Under the pieces are notes generated by a model, which worked only from the letters and a program-made list of their open reading frames with translations, was not told where the DNA came from and did not search any database. Source: Pisolithus tinctorius (Eukaryota > Basidiomycota > Agaricomycetes > Boletales > Pisolithaceae). From it: a stretch of 64,000 nt of DNA. Where the stretch lies: assembly GCA_024663395.1 (NCBI GenBank), contig JANFAH010000023.1:682001-746000 (forward strand), read 5' to 3'. Positions 55,395-64,000 of this stretch are shown here, in pieces. Numbering within the stretch: the stretch's first letter is position 1; each line of letters opens with the position of its first letter. The position numbers were made by a program, and so were the translations under genes.

Positions 55395-57070
55395 TTTGCA
55401 GGCCCATCTGGCATCTGGGGGATGCAGCATCACAACAAATGGACAGGCCTGTTGCAAATGACATCAGAACGAATAGATGGGCCTGTCAATGGTTTGATTG
55501 GCCAGATCACAACATGAGTACCAGCCCATCCAGCATATGGCAGATGGTGTTGCATCAAATGGACAGGCCCATGCATCATATCTTGGATTATGCTGCATCA
55601 GATGGGTGGCCCAAGGGTCAGATTATGCATTGTGCCAAATTATATGAATGGGCCCATCACCATGCCATGGATAATGCAGAATCAAACAGACAGGACCATC
55701 GAGAGTATGATCTGGAGGATCAACAGATAACGACAGGCCCATCATCATGTTGTGGATGGCATCACATCAAATGAACTGGCCTGGTGATGGTATGGTCAGG
55801 CAGATCAGCAGATAAAGATGGGCCCATCTGTCATATCCATGTATTATTATGCATCACATAGACAGGCCCATCACCATGGCATGGATTATATTGAATAAAA
55901 TAGACAGGCCTGTCGATGGTATGATCAAGCAGATCACCACATAAAGATGGGCCTGTCCATCATATCAATGTATTATGATGCATCGTATAGACAGGCCCAT
56001 CACCATGGCATGGATAATGTCGCATCAAATGGATGGCCCATGTGATGGTGTTGTCGGGCAGAAAAACACATAAGGATGGGCCCATAAGCATGTAATGAAT
56101 AAGATCACAAAGAATGAATGGGCATATCAACACATACACATGGGCTGGTCTGCCATATCTGTGGATTATGATGCATCATATAGATGGGCCTGTCACCATA
56201 GCATGGATAATGTCGCATCAAATGGGTGGGCCCATCAATGGTATCATTGGGTGGATAAACACATGAGGATGGGCCTGTAATCATGTCATGAATAAGTTGC
56301 AAAGAATGAACAGGCCCATCAATGGCATGATCAGGAATATCAATGCATACACACAGGCCCATCTGCCATATCCATAGATTATGATGCTTCATATAGACAG
56401 GCCTGTCACAAAGGCATGGATAATATTGCATTACATGGACGGGCCTGTCAATGGTATCATTGGGCAGATAGACACATGAGGACAGGCCTGTAATCATGTC
56501 ATGAATAAGATCACAAAGAATGAACAGGCCCAGTGATGGCATGATCAGGCATATCAATGCATACACACGGGCCCGTCCACCATATCCATAGATTATGACA
56601 CTTCATATAGATGGGCCTGTCGCAAAGGCATGGATAATATCAAATTACATGGACAGGCCCATTGATGGTGTCATCTGGCATATCACCCCATAGGGATGGG
56701 CCAGTAACTATGTCATGGAAACAGTCAGATCGAATAAACAGATGGTGCAATGGTGCAATTGCAGAGATGGACATGTAAAGAAGGGCCCTTCTGCCATATG
56801 CATGAATTATGATGCATCATATAGACAGGGAAGACATCATGGTGTAGATCATGTCGTAACAAATGGATGGGCCTGATGATGGTATCATCATGCAGATCAA
56901 CAGATAGTGATGGGCAGATAATTACATCATGAATAATTTTGGATCAGAAGCATGGACCAGTCAGTGGTAGATCGGGCAGATCAATGCATAAGGACAGGCC
57001 CTGTCAGGACATCCAGGTATTATGATGCATCATAATGATGGGCCCATCGCCACATCAAGGGAAATGCCAT
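55395..57070. repeat. Satellite array, about 1.7 kb, higher-order period near 213 bp
   Basis: The motif ACAGGCC[CT][AG]TC / ATGGGCC[CT][AG]TC recurs every 35-70 bp, separated by phrases such as ATGGATAATGT, GATTATGATGCATCATATAG and GGCAGATCA. The AGAxGGGCCTGTC/AGACAGGCC start recurs at 55860, 55989, 56182, 56395, 56609 and 56823, spacings 129, 193, 213, 214 and 214 bp. The array thus matures into a regular 213-214-bp higher-order unit towards its right end. It is non-coding. Confidence 0.85.
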
Positions 57071-57420
57071 ATCAAACATATGGGACCATCAGTCACATGG
57101 ACAATGACGTTGGGATACATGACACAAAGATATTCTTGGCAATCTGAGCAAGTATAAGCAGTATTCTATGCGTTCCATCGGAAGGTGCATCCCATTCACT
57201 GGATGGCAGGCATAATAAAATGATGCCTGAACTTTGAGACCAGAATGCACATCCTGACATGTTCACCAATCTATATCAATTGCTGGCAAATAATGTGTAA
57301 TACGATTGTACTGTGATCTATCTTCTCCATGTTGTAGCAAACAGGGCATTAGATGTTGAAGTAGATACTCTGTGGGAACGTTACAGGTAACAACAAACAC
57401 AAAGTACACATGCACAACCA
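57071..57420. other. Gap without recognised gene
   Basis: Unique-looking sequence before the cysteine-cluster gene; no supported feature. Confidence 0.4.
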
Positions 57421-58524
57421 TTGTTGGAAACACTGCTGAAGGCCATGAGTCGTAAAGGGAAAGAAAAGGCATTGGATACTGAAGTAAAGGCAATGATTGA
57501 AGATGATGATGGAGAGGATGAACTGGTGGATGAGGATGCAGAGATGGGTGGGGAGATGATTGACTACGAGCATGCTTGGGGATGGCAATCGATGCAACAA
57601 GGAGCTGCTTCTGGCTCACACCAGTCCAATCATCAGTCTTGGATGCCAAAACCAAAGTTGGTCAAGCAGGAGGAAATTGATGAGTTGGATGAGGAGAATC
57701 AGGACAAGGACATGGCCATGGACATGCCAGGTACATCTAGCCATCCAACACCTTGATCGACAGGGCAAGGCAGGAGTCGAACTGGCAATCGGGTCCAGCC
57801 AGCAGCAGACCCATCTGGCCCAACAGTGGCACCCAGCAAACATCGTTGTGAGAAGTGTACTGATGCTGACATGCCCAGCATTCACAAACCAATAGGCATA
57901 TGTCAGCGATGCAGAAAACATAAGATCAAGTGCACGTTCGCAACACCCCATCCAACTAAAGACAAAACACTCGCCACTCCCTCACAATGGAATCCCTCCC
58001 ATGCACAAAGCAAGAAAAGGTCTCACAGCAGCCCATCCCATGATGATGAAGATGTGAACAATGATGACAGTAAGGACTACATGATGGGCCACCCACAGAA
58101 GACACCTCACACCTCCAACAACACAAGCAAACCTCCTCCACAAAGCCAGTCCTGCCCAGTTGTAATGATACCACAAGGATGGCCAGGTAAGTATGCACAC
58201 CCATTCCAGCAGAAATGAATTTATGAGTCCCATGACAGTAATCCATCTCCCAGCAAGGTTGGCTCCAAATCCCACTCAAGGCTCTCATTCTGAAAGCAAC
58301 CAGCATAGCTGGATAACTACTCTGGCTGCTGGACCATCTACCATTGCAACCCTGAGAGGAACAGATCGTATGTTGCACTCCCTCGATTCATGACAACTTT
58401 GAAATATCTGACATGTAATGAAAATACAGCACCCAATTCTCTGCCCCTCCCATCAGTCCCCAACCCACCATCTGCTCCTATGCCACAGCAACAACTGTCA
58501 TTGCTATTTGAAGTCGACATCCGG

Positions 58525-60388
58525 TGTCACACACCAAAGGTGTTGTGGACATGACTACAGCTGACTCTGCCTAACTCGTCAACAAGTTGCACACCCATGC
58601 CATGCAGACGAAGACTAAAGGCCTCATGCGTAGAAAGACTGCTGGATGTGAGCAGTCATCCTTTGCACAAGAACAAGTTGTCAGTGCTAGAGAGAAAAGA
58701 GGAAGCAAGTTAAGTGTGCATTAAAGGTTTTTAGTGCCCATGTATGGCATTCCAGTTTTCATCGTATCTCCACCATTTCCAAAGATATCGACTCCATTCT
58801 CACACTCGCCTAAAGTGCTCAGCCACACCATCCTGCCTTCCAAATTTGGAGAGGATCCTCACACCCTACACATTTCTACAGCACTCCAACTGTCAGACAC
58901 TCATTTTGCTTAGTCCATCAGATATGGCTGCCTCTTTGTCGATCATCTCACTTGTCTCATTTGCCAGAGACAATGGCTATGTATATCTGCCATGTGTTCC
59001 CACCAGCTTCCATCCTGAAGCCCCCTGGTTCATTCCCTTGCTGTCAGCCCCATCCCATCCCATGCAGCTTGGTCAGTGTGTTCTCCTCATCAGTATGACT
59101 TCCAGAAGGACATTCTTTGGTCGCCTCAGGTCTGTCACTCAGTTACAAAAGTCTTATGTGGTCATTTTGGTCTCCCCACTTGATGAAGCATATGGATTGT
59201 TCCTCCCTGCTCCCTGCACTGTCTTTGTTCCAATCTCGTCCATCATTCTCCCCACATTGCGACAGCTGCAGTATAATCTACTGTCCTCCAGCCTCCCTGA
59301 TTGCATTCATGATGAATACAACATGCATCTTGCCTTTTTACTGCAAGACCCAGCAGAAGATGTCCCCCCTTCTCCCTCTCCTCCATCAGAGCCCCATTCA
59401 TGAAGTATTTATTGACTTCGCTGAGAGGATGAATGGGTGGGAGACACAATTGCCTATGCTCCCATTACCCCACAGACCCCCAACACCCTAGCCTTTTGAC
59501 ACCTGACTCATGCTGTCCTTTTCTGGAATTAATACTTCCCCATCTGGAAACACTGTCTATCTGTTACCCAATCTGTTGGTCCAGTGATGTCTCCACCAAG
59601 ATCTGACTTGCATCGCCACCCCCTAATGTGGTGTCAGTGCGCTTACCCAGTTTCTGACTCTATTTGACTCATACTGTGATATTTTGACTGTCCTTGACTC
59701 ATTTATTTCCAATACTTACCAATTCTTCTATGCTTGCTTACTTTCTGTTTCTCGCTTACTCATCATGATTACTCAGTCCTTACAGTCTGTACTCAATACT
59801 TACCAAGTGTTTGTGCCTTGTTTGTCACAAGCTGTGCCCCCCCCACAGTCTATAAACCCCCATGTACTTAGCTACCCCCAAGTGAATCCAGAAGTCACTC
59901 AGTCAGTCAGCTCAGCTCTCTCAGCACAGAACTCACTGCTGACAGCCGAGGCCCATTCAGAAGAGTCTATCTGTCATCATTCATATACTTGGCAGTTGAG
60001 GCTCATTCAGAAGGGTCTATCTGCCACCATCCATCATCTGACGCTTTCTCCACTCTTAGTCAGCAGTCTTGCTTAGTCATCTCTCCACTCCTGTGTAACT
60101 CGTCATCGACTTGCACCAGGAACATGTATTATCAAGTCCATTACTCCCAGGTCCTTTTGGCTGAACACCTTCACTCTGTTCAGCATTCCCTATTCAGTCA
60201 TCACTCGTTCATCTACTCTTGCATAACTCATCATTGACTTGTGCTAGGAGCACTTGCCATTGAAATTCCCCCACACTAGATTTCTTCTGCCCTCCAGGTT
60301 CCATGGAGGTACACCACCACTCGCTCTACATTTGTCTTTTGTGTTGGTTTTGTTTGGTTTTCACCAGCTTTCCACACTTTGACTCACA
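58525..60388 (+). mobile_element. LB LTR-like element, copy 2
   Basis: 1864 bp from TGTCACACACCAAAGGTG to CACTTTGACTCACA. It is homologous along its length to 50048-51904 but clearly diverged. The 3' third carries internal repeats: GAGGC(C/T)CATTCAGAAG twice and TAACTCGTCATCGACTTG-like words several times. Flanks are TCCGG and CCAGG, at best a decayed target duplication. Confidence 0.8.
58924..59403 (+). CDS. Conserved ORF inside LB element, copy 2
   Basis: 159 codons plus stop starting MAASLSIISLVSFARDNGYV, collinear without gaps with the ORF at 51022-51501. Many differences are conservative (Val/Ile, Ser/Leu) and the reading frame has no indel. The frame is open for 60 codons upstream of this ATG, but the sequences of the two copies agree in frame only from about 30 codons before it. 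Function unknown. Confidence 0.5.
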   Translation: MAASLSIISLVSFARDNGYVYLPCVPTSFHPEAPWFIPLLSAPSHPMQLGQCVLLISMTSRRTFFGRLRSVTQLQKSYVVILVSPLDEAYGLFLPAPCTVFVPISSIILPTLRQLQYNLLSSSLPDCIHDEYNMHLAFLLQDPAEDVPPSPSPPSEPHS

Positions 60389-61241
60389 CCAGGAAGAGCT
60401 CAACCAACTCTTTCAATTCTGTGACACAATATCAGTGCAAATGCTGCAAGTGAAAACAAGGTTGAATGCCATCAATGGTTGTCAACAAGCCACTACACCT
60501 GGCCTGGTTGAAGAATGCATGCAAACAATGGCCAATGACATTGTAGAGGTGACGTCCCATCAAATGTCATCTGAGAAGAAGGTAGACAAGGCCATTAGGT
60601 GGATGGCAGATGAATATGTGCTTTTGGTGTCATGTCAGAGATTGTTGGAACAAAAGTTGGACAGTGTGATTTGGGCAATAGATGCTTTGCGGTTGGAAGT
60701 TGTCACATTAGCTGCTAGTCGACTACTGCCTCCTGATGATCCAACATCTGGACTCATCGCACCACCTCCCCCCAGTGAAGATGGGAATGATGTGATGGCA
60801 GGTTCTGGAGATTGTGGTGATGATGAGATGGGCAGATTGGAAGGTGACCTGGCTGTTGGGTCCATGGTGATGCAAGAGGCCCAATTCGATCAAGGGAAAT
60901 TGCAGGATGTCCACACAAGGAATGTCAGCCGAATGGAAGGAAATGGTGGAGATGGGCAGCCACAACCAGGTGCAATGATAGTCGCAGCAATAGCCTCAAT
61001 GATGCCGAACATTTGCTGTGAGGCTCCACCTGAGGCATTGCAAACTGGATCAGATGTTGCTGGGCTGACTAATGAAGGACTTCAGCCAGGTGAGAGTGCA
61101 GTATACTCATATCATGGAAGGACTGACCTGGAAGATCGACCAGTGGGGATGGAATGGGAGCACCAGAGCAAGGATGTTGGTACACTGGGTGGCTACATCC
61201 AAGGTGTATTCAGCGATACAGAGTGCCCCCCCTTGCAGTAG

Positions 61242-61459
61242 ACAGACATGTTTGCTATTACGATACCCATCTTCTGATTGTCATATCCTGAAAATTCCAT
61301 ATTGCTTCCATTTGAGTACTGTTGGGAACATATGCTCTGATCACAGGAAGGTGAAGATTGCTCAAGTCTGCTATGGATGTCCACAACTGCAATATAATTA
61401 AGATTGATGAACTGAAGCTGAATTGTTACATTGAATGATGGACACTCATCCAACTACAG
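61242..61459. other. Gap between convergent genes
   Basis: Short A/T-rich sequence; nothing supported. Confidence 0.4.
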
Positions 61460-63993
61460 CTATGTATTGCTAGCAGCAATATCCATCAAAGTTGGGATGT
61501 TCTTCAAGTTCATGCTCTGCTGTTTCAACTGAGCATGCTCTGAAAGCCTCTCATACACCACTATCTGCCTCGCAGTGTAACAGCTAGTGCCAAGCTCTGC
61601 AGATTGTGCCCAGCAGGTCTGCCATTGGATGGCTTGATGATTGAAGAAATTGATAGTCCATTGGAATTTGGCCATCAACAATTCCTCCTCTTCCAACCAA
61701 CAGTCTTGCACTGCTTTGGCTCGAAGCCAATGAGTCTGGTAAACTGTGTGTAAAGTTAATATTGATCTATATGTAGATAGATGAAATATATACATTCTGA
61801 CATCCAAGTGATGGATTCCATATCTGTCAGAACATCAATGGACCAAAACCATGGCAAATTGCTTGCCTGGTGTGCATGTGCATTCTGATTTATGATGGCT
61901 GTGGTGACAGTGAGATCCGATGTCTGCAATTGCTGGTAACAGGTAAGGGTCTCAGCACTTGCACCAAGAATGACCATTGCCTTTTGGCATTGCTTGTATA
62001 TTGCAGCTTGCTTCCGAACTGCTCTGTTCATTGTATGGATCGCATCCCATGCATGTGTTTTCATACTATAGCTTTTGGCATGTCACACCACATTCCAGAA
62101 GATCACAGCCTTGTCCACCAATGCAAGCCTAAGCCCATTAAGCGCATCATTGGCTTGACTGATCCGAAGCCTCAGCTCCATATCATGGAGATGGCCTAAG
62201 TTGGAGGAATGGAAAGCATCAATGCCCAAGTTTGATGGAAGCAGCAATGTGGTTATCCCTCCAAGGTCAGTGGTATTGGCTGCAAGCATGTCATCAGAGC
62301 TTCCATTTGGGTCATCTGCTTCTGATAGATATCCATTGGACATGGACAAGCCATCCCAAATTGCATTTTCCTCCTCATTGATTGGATTCAAATCAACTCC
62401 TGGCTCTTGCTGTGAACCGATGTATATGGTGGAATCTGCAATAAACCCTGACTGCTCTGACAATAAGCATTCCTTGCGTCATGCAATTGCCAATCTTTTC
62501 AATTCTGGGACCATCTACCCACCCAGCACCCTGCATGAATAAGGGTGCATGGCAGGCATAGCATTCCTGTTTGTGACTGTGCACATGCCAGATTCCAATT
62601 CCTGGCATAATCTGCATTGAATTTGGGATGTCAATGAAGGTGCTATTTCCAACCTGCATGCGTAGATTGGTCATGTATGAGCAATTGATGTCATAGAAAC
62701 ATAGCACATGGTTGAGTCCTGCCATGTTGTAACTCAATGCATTCGCCAATGAGTAATCCATGTTTAACTGCCTGAACTTCCATGAGTGGGAGGCACATGA
62801 TTGATACAATATCTTACCTTTTGCCCTTTTGGAAGTCAACAACAGAGTGTGGGTAAAAACACCCATGCCGAGCACAAGCAATTGCACCAATTCCCATAGA
62901 GTGAAGTCGGCCCCATTGGGCATTGGCCTGACTGATTGCCTTATGATTGTTGCATGCAGATTTCTAGCAAGAGCATGAGTAATTGAATGGCAACAGTGGT
63001 CCAAAAATTGTACCTCTGCAATGTGGGGTGTGTCCTTCAAGTATGCCCAATACTCCAGATCTGTCACCATGTATCTGCAGCTATCCATCAACCACACCTG
63101 ATCTGCTGGGTGCCTGTCATGCATATGTTCAGCTTTGAAGTTTCCATCCATCACCAACATGCAGGTATATCTCCAACTTCAGAAGGTTAATGATGGAGAT
63201 GAGCCTAATCCCATCACTTACTGATCCAGATCTTCTGTTAGGTCGACATTGATCCCAGGCTGTGGACATGTTGCACAAAATAACCCCAGGTCACCTTGCT
63301 TAGGAGCCTTCTCGCATCCCAGGAAGCCATTCCATTTCAACAGTTTCAGGAGTCACCATTGCCATGCAACTCGCAGCAACTCGCAGTATCTGTCCTGGTG
63401 ATATTACTGCCTCAGATGGCCTGGAATCGACCATCGTGGCACAACAACTTACTGGAACTAGGTGAGGAAAGACACCCGAAGTCATCTGTCACAGTTTTGA
63501 GTAATAGTTCATCCTGGACATCCCACATTCCAGGTTGTCTCTCACAAAGTCATCCAAGACTGCAAATGTAAATGCTGTGCTTGGTTTTTCGAATGTAGCA
63601 GGAAATAACTTGGCTCGCAGCAACTGTACCTGGAGGCTTTCTGCAGCTTCACACTGGCACCAATGTACTGTGATGAAATGCACCCCAGTCACATTGATGA
63701 CAGTGAGATATTTCAACCCAATGGGCCATTGCATGTTGGGTGGAACATCATCAACATCTTCCCATTCATGGGCATTCATTTGGGCAGGCCCTCCAGTGCC
63801 ATTCACATGTGATGGAGCTGAAAGGCATGCTGATCCATTGTGCCTGAGGTGCAGCTGAGCACCAGTCTGAGTCCACTCTGCAAATGCAATGTGAAGTAAT
63901 GAAGGCATCTCTCACCATATGGAGTGCCGATTCCTTGAAGAACTCTCCATTACAATGTTGCACTCTGTGGAAAAGCAAGCATTGGTGAGTCAT
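61460..63993 (-). pseudogene. KDZ (Kyakuja-Dileera-Zisupton) transposase, partial
   Basis: The 5' end lies off the right edge. From upstream: a CxC2-like associated segment with LTVINVTGVHFITVHWCQC, FPATFEKPSTAFTFAVLDDF and NLECGMSRMNYYSKL (63489-63750); FPHLVPVS; GDLGLFCATCPQPGIN; then the transposase core VMDGNFKAEHMHDRHPADQV (catalytic Asp), VWLMDSCRYMV, QLNMDYSLANALSYN, FYDINCSYMTNLRMQVG and GAGWVDGPRIEK, where relatives usually have Glu after DG. The tail has LRISQANDALNGLRLALVDK, LPWFWSIDV, HWLRAKAVQDCWLEEEELLM and WTINFFNHQA. Frame breaks (near 63160-63300 and 62080-62100) and at least one intron (near 61743-61790) separate the blocks. KDZ elements are cut-and-paste transposons abundant in mushrooms; this copy is degenerate. 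Confidence 0.85.
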
Positions 63994-64000
63994 CCTACAG

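Larger units (their letters stand above)
57421..61241 (+). pseudogene. Cysteine-cluster/coiled-coil gene split by LB element
   Basis: The 5' part (57421-58524) encodes MSRKGKEKALDTEVKAMI and a very acidic region. A likely intron follows MAMDMPG (GTACAT...GACAG). Next is a cluster, HRCEKCTDADMPS then GICQRCRKHKIKCTF, with spacing C-x2-C-x14-C-x2-C-x6-C, and a Ser/Pro/Asp-rich basic linker. After the LB insertion (58525-60388) the 3' part resumes with EELNQLFQFCDTISVQM and LLVSCQRLLEQKLDSVI, probable coiled coils, and a Pro/Gly-rich acidic end. This plan (paired CxxC then coiled coil) matches an abundant mushroom family of unknown function. I treat the two parts as one interrupted gene; exact exon limits are uncertain. 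Confidence 0.55.

Noticed and set aside
55439..56566. Open frames of 60-150 codons in the satellite
   Set aside because: Frames arise from the repeat unit being free of stops; both strands are equally open.
55395..57070. CRISPR-like array
   Set aside because: Spacings are irregular and the repeats diverged, spacers resemble each other, and the genome is fungal.

Overview
The window looks like a repeat-dominated stretch of a mushroom-forming basidiomycete (Agaricomycotina) nuclear genome. The reasons are: short introns of about 43-60 bp with GTRAGT donors; Plavaka-type and KDZ-type DNA transposase genes; two Ty3/gypsy chromoviruses; a fungal integrase-core gene family; and fragments of ordinary eukaryotic genes (casein kinase I, the splicing factor CWC22, a BTB/POZ protein). 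I see no bacterial features, tRNA, rRNA or CRISPR. Almost every coding region is broken, so most calls are pseudogenes or element relics. Families are named from recalled conserved motifs, not from a database search.

Layout. 1-19.5 kb: two tandem copies (units A and B) of a roughly 10-kb segment. Each holds a simple-sequence region, a casein kinase I relic, a gene of unknown function and a Plavaka-like transposase, all on the minus strand. 19.5-21.9 kb: a tandem duplication of the transposase 5' end, then a 1.15-kb near-perfect palindrome and a small Tc1-type MITE. 22.3-24.1 kb (plus) and 38.9-41.95 kb (minus): two relics of a two-gene unit, an integrase-core protein next to a partner protein of unknown function. 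25.36-37.96 kb: a complete but decayed Ty3/gypsy element with a 5-bp target duplication, an extra 3' ORF and a second palindrome inserted in its integrase. 42-45.5 kb: a BTB gene, a MITE and a CWC22 pseudogene. 45.7-53.4 kb: a minus-strand gypsy chromovirus carrying a nested 1.86-kb LTR-like insertion. 53.4-57.1 kb: LTR debris, a second CWC22 tail, minisatellite and a satellite with a roughly 213-bp higher-order period. 57.4-61.2 kb: a cysteine-cluster gene split by another copy of the 1.86-kb LTR-like element. 61.4-64 kb: a KDZ transposase running off the right edge.

The unifying signal is CpG decay. Most substitutions between the two LTRs of the second gypsy element are CpG versus TpG/CpA. 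Many in-frame stops are TGA where the family or a paralogous copy in this window has CGA. Arginines are replaced by Cys, His, Gln or Trp throughout. This fits methyl-CpG deamination or a CpG-directed RIP-like process.

The best candidates for something undescribed are: (1) the integrase-plus-partner two-gene element; (2) a 159-codon ORF kept at the same length inside two diverged copies of a 1.86-kb LTR-like element; (3) the extra 3' ORF and the duplicated gag-protease module of the first gypsy element; (4) a family of palindromic elements whose arms are almost identical.
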